From assembly GCA_963978905.1 (NCBI GenBank), contig OZ022261.1, forward strand, positions 17,469,582 to 17,533,581: a stretch of DNA of 64,000 nucleotides. The letters are read 5' to 3'. This DNA comes from Trichostrongylus colubriformis. Its lineage: Eukaryota; Nematoda; Chromadorea; Rhabditida; Trichostrongylidae. The position numbers and the translations under genes were made by a program. The notes below the pieces were generated by a model, which worked only from the letters and a program-made list of their open reading frames with translations, had not been told where the DNA came from and did not search any database. Below, piece after piece: positions 45,579-56,499 of this stretch; position 1 is the stretch's first letter, and every line of letters begins with the position of its first letter.

Positions 45579-46034
45579 GGTTCTTGAGCGCTTCTTAAGA
45601 CTTATCTTGCTCGCCTTTCAGTGACTCTTAGGACGCCACTGGCCATGCTTTCTCAAGGAACAAGGGTTTTCGATAAATTTATTATGCTATGATATATACT
45701 GACAAACCTTGATCTTTTCCCAATCGATCCCAATGGCAGCTGAAGGCCTCGTCGAAAGTCTTAGTAGGTCTCGTCCAGTGCAAGCTGGCTGACAGTCTTG
45801 ACGGCGATAATCCTTGAGTTTCATACTTCTCTTTTAAACCGTGAACTTCGACGGGGGCCCAGAAATATGTCAGCATACCCTGAAGATAAAACGCTTTCAG
45901 GCTTAATAATGTACACATAGGCTAAGATCTGCCAACTGATAACTAGGCGAGTGACTAATCGCCAAGAAAAAAGAGAAAGAAAGAAAGAAATTATCAAAGA
46001 AAGCTTCAAACCATATTTGACGCTCTTAGCGACA
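45579..46034 (-). repeat. LTR-B (minus orientation), 3' LTR after gag 2
   Basis: On the minus strand it begins TGTCGCTAAGAGCGTC, 17 bases after the gag 2 stop and preceded by GCCGGGAG. TATA is degenerate (TTTAAAAG) and AATAAA is intact (CATAATAAATTTATC). It pairs with LTR-A as a large inverted repeat. Confidence 0.75.
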
Positions 46035-46051
46035 CTCCCGGCTCTGTCTTG

Positions 46052-47143
46052 TTAGTGGCTTTCAGCTTCTTCAATTTCCTGTTTAACTGCTTCGATCGCC
46101 CTTCTTATTCTGTCTTTTGAGTCTGGGATTGTGCAAAGGGCACGGTGGCGTCCATCATCTTTTGGGATGAGGAATTTCAGAATTGGCGCTCGTTTTCTCA
46201 CGATTGAGCAGTACCAACACTCCTTGTTGTCGTCTTCGCACCAGCCCGAGCAGGCTCCCAGGCACAGGACGCACCTACCCCTTCTCTTGATCCAACGGTA
46301 CCTTTCATCGTCATGCACCATTTCGGAACATGAGTCGGAGAAATGGATGCCTTGGCATCCACAGAACGCACAAGTCTAACTCGCTCCGAGGTTAGATGGC
46401 GCTTCTCCAAACCTTCGTTTAGGAAGCTTCTGTAGACTTTCTTCGAGCTCTCGGAGATCTTGGTTAAGCACGTCCAATTTTGTTCTCTGATAAGCTTTCG
46501 GTTGGTCTTTTCTTCTTCCCTATCGGCACTTTTATGTATTAGCTGTATCAGATATTCCTCGTCAGAAACGACCTTGACTTTTGCCGATACTTCTTCCGAG
46601 TCTTTCTTGCGGCTTGGTTTTTGGCGCGGGCTCTGCCCTGACTCCGTTTGCTGATCCACGGTCTTCTGCAGATGAGTCTGGACTCCGAAGGAGTGGGTTT
46701 CGATGGTCTTGTTCTGAGTAGACGCGGTGGAAGATTTTCCCCGTGCTTGAACGTCGACCGATCGAGTGGGGACCATCCTTTTCTGACTTGCCTTCTTCTC
46801 TTCTTTCTGCAGCTTTTTACCCTGAGCAATTTCATCTTTGATTACGTCAATGATGTTTTCCATTTGGCAATCTTCTTGTGGCAATGGTTAGCACGTCCGT
46901 AGCCTTGAAGCTGTTTTTACATTCTTGTTCTTCCCACCGTTCTCGTCTCCTAGCTAAAAGCTGGCCGCCCTTCGTCAGTGATATGAATATGGAGTCAAAC
47001 AACAGGTAGCGTTGAGTGAGACGTAGTATCTTGTCCATGGATGGCGAAGCCTTTTCCAGGAAGCGTCTGGTACGACGCACCATTTCGTCTCTGCTTATGC
47101 CTGCACAGGTTGTGCTCAGCAAGTTGTGTCTATGCCGAATCAA
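46052..47143 (-). pseudogene. BEL/Pao-type Gag 2 (downstream of env)
   Basis: The minus-strand body begins near 47,143 with a helical region (LRLTQRYLLFDSIFISL), then basic and Ser/Thr-rich linkers (KGQSTASTQ-like, VQTHLQKTVDQQTESGQSP), KVYRSFLNEGLEKRHLTSE and, after frame breaks near 46,880 and 46,320-46,390, a zinc-knuckle array: an FCGCQG-type CAFC..HFSDSC box, CVLCLGACSGWC, CWYCSIVRK and RHRALCTIPDSK. A final coiled coil ends at EEAESH. The body frame has no ATG: the ATG at the spacer end is out of frame and stops after nine codons. It ends 17 bases before LTR-B. Confidence 0.7.
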
Positions 47144-47465
47144 GGTCTTCCGTCGCTTTTATTCTCCATAGTCAAAGGTTATACCCATGTCCAGCTCCAA
47201 ACTCCTGTCTGATTCTTATTCATGATGAATGTTAGCTAGAAGGATGAAGTCCTTTTCGAAGAATCCTCCCTTTGCCACGGTGAATCTGCCTGAAAAGGTA
47301 TATCTCGAAAGAATTCTTGTCTCTCTCTCGAAAATAAACCTTGTCCCTGCGATATTGAAAATTGCAGTGATATGTCTAACTAAGTGATCTTGAATGGTAC
47401 TTAATGTTGCTTTCTATGAGCCTTTTGGGTCTTTTTCCCACGGATGCACTTGATTAATAGTTTCG
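47144..47465 (-). other. Spacer between env and gag (copy 1)
   Basis: About 320 bases between the env stop and the gag body, without LTR features: no TG..CA edges, no TATA box and no resemblance to LTR-A, B or C. It is conserved almost unchanged in the second copy (58,638-58,959). Leader, splice or internal promoter functions are possible but not shown. Confidence 0.5.
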
Positions 47466-47860
47466 CTACGGCAAGTGCAACTCTTGGTCCCAATAGACAG
47501 AGCCATAGTGCGTGCGTAATCCGTACGTGGACAAGATAATGTAAGTAAGTCGCAAGATAAGCAACAGGCCCAGCCCTGCTGCTAGAAGTGCATTATACCA
47601 TTGAAGGGATACCGTGATTATGTGGTAAAAGTTTGGCCACGAAACATCAGTATTTTCCGTTGGTGTACTCGTGATCCACTGTTCCAGCATTCCTGTCACG
47701 GAACCAGTGAATTACTGGATCCCTTCGATCTTGACCGTACTGGATATCTCACAGAACACTGAACAAGTCAGATGAACTTGGGCCTTTGAAAAACTGAACC
47801 GGAGTATGGAGTCACTTCCGCTTGTATTACACGGAATGGAGAATCCGGTCTGGCCACAAG
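47466..47860 (-). pseudogene. env 3' fragment (Gc-like domain III, membrane anchor)
   Basis: Minus strand. It encodes QTGFSIPCNTSGSDSILRFS, the cysteine-bearing HLTCSVFCEI strand, a stem and a membrane anchor (ALLAAGLGLLLILRLTYIIL) with a short tail ending QELHLP. It is cut at 47,860, so the rest of env is absent. One frame break lies near 47,710 (an in-frame stop replaces the residue after FTGSVT-NY). Confidence 0.75.
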
Positions 47861-48166
47861 GGAAAAGGAAGAAAAATATTTTGTTTTCGAAAAAACACAA
47901 TGTTGTATTGAGTAAATTTAGTGGCTCGTTTCGCCTCCAAAACTCAGACGAATCACTGTGTCTTCATCAACACCGGAGGCTCATCAGTGAGTTGGTGTTG
48001 ATGAAAACAATTAAGTTGTTAAAGTTAGTAAAGACTTAAGAAACACAGAAAAAGAGAACCAGTAGAAAAACGAAAACAAAAAGCAAAACAAAAACAATAA
48101 CCAACAAATGGCTACTAAGAAACTAAATAGTAAATTGAAAAGGCGTACCTGTGTGTTTGATATGTA
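47861..48166. other. Unassigned, with a 12-bp hairpin
   Basis: TTCATCAACACC at 47,963-47,974 pairs perfectly with GGTGTTGATGAA at 47,994-48,005 around a 19-base loop. Low-complexity A-rich sequence follows. No gene is visible. Confidence 0.5.
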
Positions 48167-48801
48167 TTAGGTAGTCTAAAAAGTCTTCTCGTATTCTTAG
48201 ATACCGCTTTTCCCTCAAAACTGCTTCCACAAAATTTCTTCTGTACATATATATGTAGTACAAGTCCACACGCATATATAGGTATTGTTGTCTTCCATCT
48301 CCCGGATAACCCTTTTCGGCAAAATAAAAAATATCAAAAGTCACCTCATTTTTAATTTCAACTTTTTTCTTTGAATGGCGTTAGACAGGGAAAGGAAAAG
48401 GTGATAATCCGATGGAGCAAGATCAGGGCTATAAGGCAGCAATTTTTATCCAAGCTCGAGAATTTTTTGAAAAAAAAATTTTGAAATTTTTTTTTACCTT
48501 TATTGAAAAAATCACTCGCCAAAAAATTCTCGAGCTTGGATAAAAATTGCTGCCCCATCCACCTTATAGCCCTGACCTTGCTCCATCGGATTATCACCTT
48601 TTCCTTTCCCTGTCTATAGCCATTCAAAGTGATATGTTTATTTTGCCGAAAAGGTTCATCCGGGAGATGGAAGACAATAATACCTATAGATGAGTGAGAA
48701 CTTGTTCTACACATATATGTACAGAAGAAATTTCTGGAAAGCAGTTTTAAGGGAAAAAGTGGCATTTGAAAATACCAAAAAAAACTTTTTAGACTACCCA
48801 A
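48167..48801. mobile_element. Snap-back mariner: two inverted 3' ends, 635 bp
   Basis: TA at 48,165-48,166 and 48,802-48,803 flank ends TT(A/G)GGTAGTCTAAAAAGT in inverted orientation. Arms of about 300 bp meet near 48,480. Each arm encodes the terminal mariner transposase motif YSPDLAPSDYHLFLSL, readable on the minus strand in the left arm and on the + strand in the right arm. The element is thus two copies of a mariner 3' end joined tail to tail, with no N-terminal transposase. Confidence 0.85.
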
Positions 48802-49387
48802 TATATTCCACAAAATGAAGTAATATCGATATCCTCTCCAATAGTCAGATCAATAACCATAATCCGTAACCCATACATTTAAACCAAAAAATTAGGTGAC
48901 ATAAAAAAGGCGAAGCAAACGGCAAGTGCGAAACTATTAAGAACATAAAAACGACTGACGAATAGGATCGCACTGAGAAGAAAGGAATAAACGAACATAA
49001 GAAAACGACATGAAAGGAGTGAGTGAGAATTGATGCACAACATGAAAAGAATGAATGAGAATGGATGCACAAAAGGGGAATATATACGTGAATCCAAATA
49101 AACTATACCACCATGAAGAGAAATCAAATAATATTAGGTTTAATACGCAGCTAATGTAGCGCACCATCTAATGGATTGGGGCACGTTACCGTTGGACATT
49201 CAGTCCAGTTTGTGATGAGAGTATTGAAACTCAAAAACATCCTTGAGTAACGGAGGCCAATAAGTGTTTGAAGTGATAAATGCTATCATGGAAAGGATTA
49301 GGTAGAGACTTGTGCTATGAGCCTAGTAGAAGATGGAAAAGCAGGGAAGCAGGGAGAAAAATCGTATAGATTAGAATATACCTGTCA
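48802..49387. other. Low-complexity region downstream of the PLE
   Basis: Repeats of ATGAATGAGAATGGATGCAC type give hydrophobic Ser/Phe/His-rich frames on the minus strand that are not credible proteins. No GIY-YIG motif is present, which matters for the domain order of the Penelope-like element. Confidence 0.5.
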
Positions 49388-49581
49388 TCATAGAATTGTA
49401 TCTATTAATTTTTTAATCTTATTAATGTCATCCATCAAGTCATAGTTGTAACTAATGAACTTGTCATTGTAGATGCATTTAACCACATTAGCTGCTATAA
49501 GTTCAACTGGATATCCATTATATACGAGAAATGTTTTCATTTCATGAACTTTAGTAACAAAAACCTGCAGTTCGGTACAAG
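49388..49581 (-). pseudogene. Penelope-like element, RT C-terminal end
   Basis: The minus strand encodes CTELQVFVTKVHEMKTFLVY then NGYPVELIAANVVK, the thumb of Penelope RTs (typically ...L...GYP..LI), ending with a stop after DDINKIKKLIDTIL. It is separated from the rest of the RT by the mariner at 49,584-50,595. No endonuclease follows. Confidence 0.7.
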
Positions 49582-49583
49582 TA

Positions 49584-50595
49584 CTAGGTTGTGTACAAAG
49601 TCTTCCGCCACGAACTTTTTTAAAATTTTTCAAAAAACGAACTATCTAGAAGATCAGAGGTAGGCACCGTCCCCATCCACTACTCGACGCAACTTCATCC
49701 ACTACTCGACGCAAACTAGACTTTCGCATTTTTTCCACGTGTACGATCGATGTGAGCCTTCAATTTTTGAAGCTGCTTAACATACATGGTGGCGTTAATT
49801 GTTTGTCCCTTTTCCAGCAGCTCCCAGTGCTTCATGCCTTTCCTGGACCACCAGCTAGACAGGAGAACCTTCTTGGAGTGAAGATCGGCCTTTGGGATGG
49901 CTTCTGACTGCTCTCCTTTATTGACCCATTGCCGCTTCCTCACAGGGTTATCGTAGATGACCCATTTCTCTTCTTCAGTAATCAGCGAGTTCAGAAAGTG
50001 ACGCTTCTTTTGGAGAGTGAGGAGAGAAGTGCAGGCGATAACCCTCCTCGAGAGGTCATAATCGGACGATTCATGTGGGACCCATCGACCAAGCTTTGAT
50101 GTCTTGCCGAGCTTTTCCAGTCCAATTGCAATAGTTTTAAAAGCGAAGCCAAGCCTGGCCCCTAATTCCCTAGTGGTATGGTACGGGTCCTCCTCCACCG
50201 TGGAACGCGAAACATCCAAATCTAACTCCCCCGACCGACCCGACCTTGGACCATCTTCGAAAGTAAAATCTCCCTTTTTGAATTTAGCGAACCAAACTTT
50301 GCATGTATTGTAAGAGATGACATCCTCGCCGTAGGTCTTCATTAGCTTAGCATGCGTCTCCTTTGCAATGAAGCCGAAATCGTGACACATAAGTAGGCAA
50401 TGCCGAAGGTACATTTTGTCGCTGTGATGGTTGTGCAGCATTGTGGCCGGCAAACGCAGGGTAGTAGAGCACTAACTAGTGGGGTGATAGAGTAATATGT
50501 ATACGTCACGTACACGAGATGACGTAATAGCAACACTTTTTCAAACGAATACAGAACGATCAAATTCGTGGCGGAAGATTTTGTACACAACCTGA
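49584..50595 (-). mobile_element. mariner transposon (1,012 bp) inserted in the PLE
   Basis: TA duplicates at 49,582-49,583 and 50,596-50,597. Inverted ends AGGTTGTGTACAAAGTCT and CGCCACGAA, about 31 bp with few mismatches. It encodes a transposase remnant on the minus strand and is shorter than a full mariner (about 1.3 kb). It resembles hookworm mariner families such as bandit (inference only). Confidence 0.88.
49716..50453 (-). pseudogene. mariner transposase, truncated
   Basis: About 245 residues starting in the N-terminal helix-turn-helix region: KLMKTYGEDVISYNTCKVWF, AKFKKGDFTFEDGPRSGR, then a second HTH (HTTRELGARLGFAFKTIAIG) and the catalytic region with EEEKWVIYDN (first Asp in the DDxD34D core), GMKHWELLEKGQTINATMYV and LKAHIDR. 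It stops after the second block, and the terminal PYSPDLAPSDYH motif with the last Asp is missing. Codons for the W-V-x-Y-D-N motif are intact. Confidence 0.85.
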
Positions 50596-50597
50596 TA

Positions 50598-53066
50598 TTA
50601 GCAATTCTAAGAGTTTCAGTGTAAATGACTGGTGCCTTGGTATTTCTAGAAATATTGGCATCATGGTGAGGAAACTTAATAAGCTTGAAGTCAAAATCAT
50701 CAGTTTTGTTATACAATCCTGTTTTTGCCTTATTATCTTCGATTGCACTAGTCATGTCTAAGTAATTGCTACAAGTTTCCAAATAATGTGTCTTTTTAAC
50801 TTCTATAGTATCTTTATATACTTCTTTGATATATTTATCCATATCTGATTCGTTCTGATTGTGCACAATCAATAAGTCATCCATATATCTGAAGGGTATA
50901 AACAGTTTGTTCTCATCATGTTATTTATTCTTCGCATAATTATATTCTAGTACAGAAAGGGTGAGGTCGGACAAAAGTGGACTGCAGTTGACACCTTGAG
51001 GAACACCTTTAACTTGTTTGAAAACATCACCGCCGAAAAAACAGAAGCTATTTTCGCACAAATATTCTATCAAGTGAATGAGGTCGGTACTATTGTATTA
51101 GGTCTATGCAGAATAAATGGCCGAAACGTAATTGGCCATAACTTCGCTCAGACACAATTTTATTTGTCGAAACAAAAACCATTCGAATCTACAGAATTTT
51201 GCCAACGATCTGGTAAGGGAAATATACCATCACGATCAAATTCTGGATTGCGAGAATCAGTAAAGTCAAGAATGGCATTTTTACCGTGCATAATTTTCCT
51301 GCCGCAGGTTTGCATCGGGAACCCGGAAAAAGTGGTAATCCGTCAGGGATAGGTCTTGGGAATAAGGGGGGTGAGGGAGAGGCTCGATGCCTAACTGCAT
51401 CATTTTTTTACTGGGTGCGCAATACAACGCAAAACCCCACAGTTCGCAAGTCACCCGGCAGAAACTGATCGAGACTCTCCCTCACCTTATTCCTCAGACC
51501 TATCTCTGACGAATTACCACTTTTTCCCGGTACTCGATGCAAACCTGGTCAGAAGGAGTTCGCCGAAACGATGCATGATGAAAATGCCATCGTTGACTTC
51601 ATTAATTTTCACAATCTTGAATTTGATCATGATGGCATCTTTTCTGTACCAGATCGTTGGCAAGGTTGTGTAGATTCGAATGGTTTTTATTTTGACAAAT
51701 AAAGTTGTGTCTGAGCGAAGTTATAGCGTTTTGAAAAAAGTAGTCCGTTTTGGCCATTTATTCTGCATAGACCTAATAGTACCTGCAATTGTTTTTGATG
51801 TTTTGTCCATCGGTATGAAATACAGCAAACCCACTGATTCCTATCAGCATTTTACCCGAATTATTGAAACATGATTTTAATAACTGCTGCATATTATTGA
51901 TATAATGCATGTTCCAGATTGGTAAACATATCTGTGAAATCTGCCGTATATAATATGATGATGTCTTGTCTAATGTTACACAGATCCCGACTGATATTAA
52001 TATTGCTTATAGCCCAATACGTTTTAATGGTTCTATTCCTCTCTTGTATTACTCGTAGATAATTTATAAAATCTCGTTTAATATGTGTAAAAATTACATG
52101 CAGCTCTTCAGCTAGTGGTTTAATACTACTATTATAGGCTCCGGTGATAAATCTGAACTTAACAGGGTTTTTATGCAACTTGGGTAGTGCATATAACAAA
52201 GGAAGATCTGTTTCCGTATCATTATGCACTTTATCACGAGTACAAAAACTCCTATGTCTCATGATTACTTCAATTTTATTTGTACTGGGTACAAGTTCAT
52301 ACGTATTTTTTGGGTGTAGATTTATGAAGGATCTTGACTGGAGATTATACTTTATACCCATCTCTTCCATAAGAGTAGTAACGTACAGTTTCTTGCATAT
52401 AATACCATAGTTGTTGCTGGCCTTGTCGAGGGGACAGAAGACAAATCTTTTTTGATATTCTCTGATGAGGTTAAGTGACACCCTTATCTTTCTACCTCTA
52501 AGGTTGTCTGTCGTGAGTAGGTTTGACTTTGTTACGGAGGCATATGGAAAAATAGCTATTGAGAATGTCCAATTTGGTATCATTAATTTTATATTCGGAT
52601 TTAAAGAATGTAGTAACTCGTTTTACAGTATTAAAGTGTATCATTTTCACTTCTGCTCTTGAGATTCCTTTGTCAATTCTAAATTTAGTGCTTTATGAAG
52701 AATTTCCCTAAGACTATCGTCTTCAATAACGTTTATATCTTCAGTTATTACATGACCGTAGTGTGTACTAACGTATTTAGCAAGATTAATTTTATTACAT
52801 ATACAAGTTTCATTGATTATCTCTTTTAACTTTGTATGGTCTGAGCTTCTAAGTATTTTGTTATAATTGAATATTTTACTAGAAACGGTGTTATTGTATC
52901 TAAATATAATTCTAATAGGTGTCGGATCCTTATTAAGATGGTTGTTATTAGTTAAAGTCCGTTTAACATAACCAGAGTTAAAAATCTTATTGAACGGTAT
53001 CTCGTTTAAGACCCTACTTGTAAATTTTAAAATAAAATTATGGCAAGACCGTTTAGGTTTCTTCAC
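50598..53066 (-). pseudogene. Penelope-like element, reverse transcriptase
   Basis: Minus strand. The N-terminal part (53,066-52,647) has IRIIFRYNNTVSSKIFNYNK, CICNKINLAKYVSTHYGHVI and LREILHKA. The RT follows with RFVFCPLDKASNNYGIICKK, LPLLYALPKLHKNPVKFRFI, TADFTDMFTNLEHAL and, after a palindromic insertion, the NCSPLLSDL and YMDDLLIVHN blocks near 50.9 kb. This N-terminal CxC..HVIT motif and the LPKLHK..FR.I block are specific to Penelope-like RTs. There are several frameshifts. It is interrupted by elements at 51,098-51,776 and 49,584-50,595. Confidence 0.82.
51098..51776. mobile_element. Snap-back TA-flanked element in the PLE RT, 679 bp
   Basis: TA at 51,096-51,097 and 51,777-51,778. 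Ends TTAGGTCTATGCAGAATAAA and reverse complement match perfectly for 25 bp. The imperfect arms run about 300 bp (shared ACCATTCGAATCTACA, CCAACGATCTGGTA, ATGATCAAATTC-like). The loop is GC-richer. It behaves like the mariner-derived palindrome at 48.2 kb but belongs to another family. It splits the RT between the TADFTDMF and NCSPLL blocks. Confidence 0.85.
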
Positions 53067-53400
53067 TTCATTAGTATGGTAATGTAAGTGAGCTACATAC
53101 AGCTACAATATACATGATATTGTTTTATTACTAACATTGTTTTAACCTAACCTTGTTTTATTACTAACATTTGCCAAGGTTGTCATTGTAAGAACTTTTA
53201 ATCATAATCATTAATCTTTTGATCATGATTCTACTCCTACCTTATCGTGTTCAACTAATCAGGAACCTTGTACAAAGCCGCAAAGTGTTATAACAAGTCA
53301 AACTGTAATACCCACCAGTTTAGCTTCTAATGTTGATGATAAACTCAGTAATCAAAATGTCTCCCAGAATTATATGAATACCACTCTTGAGGGAAACCTC
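53067..53400. other. Junction between PLE and CR1 LINE
   Basis: AT-rich. AACATTGTTTTAACCTAACC is followed by a near repeat of itself. The exact left edge of the CR1 insertion could not be fixed. Confidence 0.4.
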
Positions 53401-56400
53401 CGCTCTCTCCTCGGCTAGAACCTAGGATCAAGTGTATACTATCTAACATAAGATCATTAGTGAAAAACTATAACTCATTGATTTTAATCTACTTCACAAA
53501 AACTTACTATCTAACATAAGATCATTAGTGAAAAACTATAACTCATTGATTTTAACTCTACACCACAAAAACTATGACCTGGTTGTCATTACAGAAACAT
53601 GGCTTTCTTCAAAACATGACACTACTCCCCTTCTAGGCGTTGTCAGTTCACAATATGAGGTCATACGCTCGATCGTCTTCATAAAAGAGGCTGTGGAGTC
53701 CTTGCTCTGATCAAGGACACTAGTGCATGCGAAGTTGTTTTCAATAAATCTCTGAAAGATGCATTCGACTTATTCTTGATTTGACCATTCGCCACCAAAC
53801 TTTCAGATTGATATTGGTTTATAGAGCCCCACTATGCAATTCTCATAACTGCAATGTGCTATGCAAAGTGATCAGTGACTACAGCTGCATCAATACGCCT
53901 TCCTTGATTGTAGGAGATTTTAATCTAGCTGATACTGATTGGAAGGTTGATACTCATTCTGTTGATTGCAACTCCATTTCTAAGGATTTCTTAGACATAT
54001 TTCGGTCACATAACTTGGTACAATTTGTCAAAACTCCATCCCGAGGTAACTCGTTTCACGATCTGGTTCTGTGTAACCACTTGATTAACCACTTGATTTA
54101 TGGAATAGAAGTGCAGGCTCCAATCGGTAATAGTGACCATGCGTCTGTCTTTTTCGACCTCAACGTCAACTCCCTAGATGCAATTCCGCAGAAATGTGTT
54201 AGAGATTTCAGCAAGGCTAACTATGATGGTATTGGTAATTATTTGACCAATATCGATTGGATTGGATCTTTTGCTACCGTAAGCTCTATTGAGGAGAAAT
54301 ACGAACTATTCCTCGCTGCAGTACATGACACTATTAACATTTATGTCCCACTTGTGTATACTTCTAGGAACGTCCATTACAAAATCCCGCGATATCTTGA
54401 GAGAATGATTCGTCGACGGAGTCGCCTATGGAACGATGCGGTATCAAATGACTGGGATATATATAAAGCTTTTGGCAAGAAACTGAACAAGTGTATGGTC
54501 AAGTATAATACCTATTTAGAAAGGAAAATTACCGAATCAACGGGCCCCACTAAGTTATTCACCTACATTACCAAACGCCTCAAAGGAGCTAAGAAGATAC
54601 TTGCATTGCGTATTGATGAAACTGAAATTGCTATACTTGATAAGGACAAGGCAGAAGTACCTGCTGATTCTTTCCAAAAGGTCTTTAAAAAGGATAGTGA
54701 CATTGTTTCGGGCGAACTCCCTTCGTGCACCCACTTTATGGAACCATCACTGTGGTTTCATAGGGACGAAATATACAAATTGCTGTCAAAATGGCCTAGT
54801 TTCTACTCTATAACACCAGATTTTATCCCTCTCAATTTCATTAAAAATATTGCACAGTATATTTCCTTTCCTCTAGAGCTCCTCTTCAATTTGTCGTACA
54901 TGCATTCAGAGGTTCCATCTCGGTGGAGGCATTCCTTCATTGTGCCTGTACCCAAGAAACCCCCTTTCAATGATCCTTCCAACTATCGTCCCATAAGTAT
55001 TACCTCCATTTTTTCCAGACTGTTCGAGAAAATAGTCAAACTGGAACTGACAGCATTTCTTACGCAAAATAACATTATTCCATCATGTCAACATGGCTTC
55101 TGTACCGATAAATCCACGATTACTGCACTACTCAGTTCTCGCAATGATTGGACCAGAGCTCTTGACACCCGAAAACAAGTCCATGCTGTATACTTTGATT
55201 TGGCGAAAGCTTTTGATAGAGTACCACACTTGAAACTCATCAGAAAATTAGAGAATATAGGGGTGTACCCAATTCTGATTGACTGGATCAAATCTTTCCT
55301 TTCCGGACGTACATATCAAGTTCGTGTTGGAAATAAATTCTAGTCTGTACACAAAGTTCTCAGTGGTGTTCCTCAAGGTGGAGTTTTGTCCCCCATACTT
55401 TTTCTCATATATACCACAGACCTTCCCAATTCCTTGACAAGATGTCAAGTGTCATCTATAATGTATGCTGATGACATCAAATTGTACAAAGTTATTAATA
55501 CAAATCAGATTGTGGCAAACTACAGGCAGTAATTGACGACATTGTAGATTGGTCTGAGAAGTGGAGTTTACCTTTAGCTCCAGAAAAGACTAAGGTATTT
55601 TGCGTTGGTAACAATATCATTACCCATGTCTACAGAATTGGTACAGTACACTAGAATCGGTTAACGAAATCAAAGACCTTGGTTTCATGTTCTCTAAGAA
55701 ATTAAGCTTTGACACGCACTACAACTCGTTGGTATCCAAAGCAAACAATAGGATTTTCAATTTATTCAAGGCACTCCAGACGAAAGATCCAACGATATTA
55801 CCGAAAGTTTACAATGCATGTGTAAGGCCAATAGTTGAATCTGGTACGGTTGTTTTTTCTCCCTGTAAGAAAAAAAGATATCGTTTTGCTTGAGCGTGTA
55901 CAGAATAATTTCTCTCGTCAACTTGCGCTTCGTTGCTCTGGACTAAGCTATGCATCTTTACCACATGCAAGTGAGGGGGGTCGACATTATTTGGCGTCTT
56001 TGGCCAAAAGAAGACTGGTCAATGATCTCATTATGGCTTTCAAAATTCTTACTAGAAAAGTCGCTCTTATCTCTACAGACTTCTTCACTCTAGTACGATC
56101 CAGGACCAAGGGTAGTGCCATTAAAATAAGATGCCCTGTAATGAGATCTCAGGTCAGAGCGAAATTCTTTGCAATCAGAGTGTTGCCCTATTTGAATAAT
56201 ATATTCAATCAACATACGTTACACTTGTCCCTTGGTTCATTCCGTAGAAAAGCCATTGAGTTAATCAATGCGGAATTTTCTTAAAAAAACAATGCATGGT
56301 TTGGATTTGCTCCCAAGTACTGGTCTTGTTCAGATGTACCTAATCCGATTCACCTCAGTATCGTACCTATGTTTATATTTCCTCTGTCGGATTGTTCATC

Positions 56401-56495
56401 ATTCGCAATCTATTTCACTTTATTGTAATATCCACGCAGATATTCTGCGTCTATGAATGAATGAATAAATAAATAAATAAATAAATAAATAAATT
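53401..56495 (+). pseudogene. CR1/Jockey-like LINE, nearly complete ORF2
   Basis: The + strand has endonuclease blocks LSNIRSLVKNYNSLI, DLVVITETWLSS, LVYRAPLCNSHNCN and IVGDFNLADTDWK, and IGNSDHASVFF. RT blocks are FIVPVPKKPPFNDPSNYRP, QHGFCTDKSTITAL, VYFDLAKAFDRVPHLKL, GVPQGGVLSPILFLIY and MYADDIKLYK, with a C-terminal block DPTILPKVYNACVRPIVESG. The main frame is 53,781-55,343. Breaks are a 68-bp tandem duplication at 53,438-53,573, a frameshift near 53,700-53,780, an in-frame TAG at 55,341-55,343 and a small deletion near 55,505. The 3' tail is (ATAA)n to 56,495. It is inserted antisense into the PLE. Confidence 0.9.
53438..53573. repeat. 68-bp tandem duplication in the LINE endonuclease
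   Basis: ACTATCTAACATAAGATCAT begins at 53,438 and again at 53,506. The unit length of 68 is not a multiple of three and breaks the frame. Confidence 0.85.
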
Positions 56496-56499
56496 TTAT

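Larger units (their letters stand above)
46428..47860 (-). repeat. env-spacer-gag duplication, copy 1
   Basis: About 1.43 kb, nearly identical (mid-90s percent or better by eye) and in the same orientation as 57,902-59,355. It covers the 3' end of env, a 320-bp spacer and most of gag. Copy 1 has small deletions relative to copy 2, for example after AAGCTTTCGG. Confidence 0.85.

Noticed and set aside
48879..49167. Hydrophobic minus-strand ORFs resembling small membrane proteins
   Set aside because: They come from a simple GAATGAGAATGGATGCAC-type repeat read in several frames. The same Ser/Phe/His pattern appears in overlapping frames.
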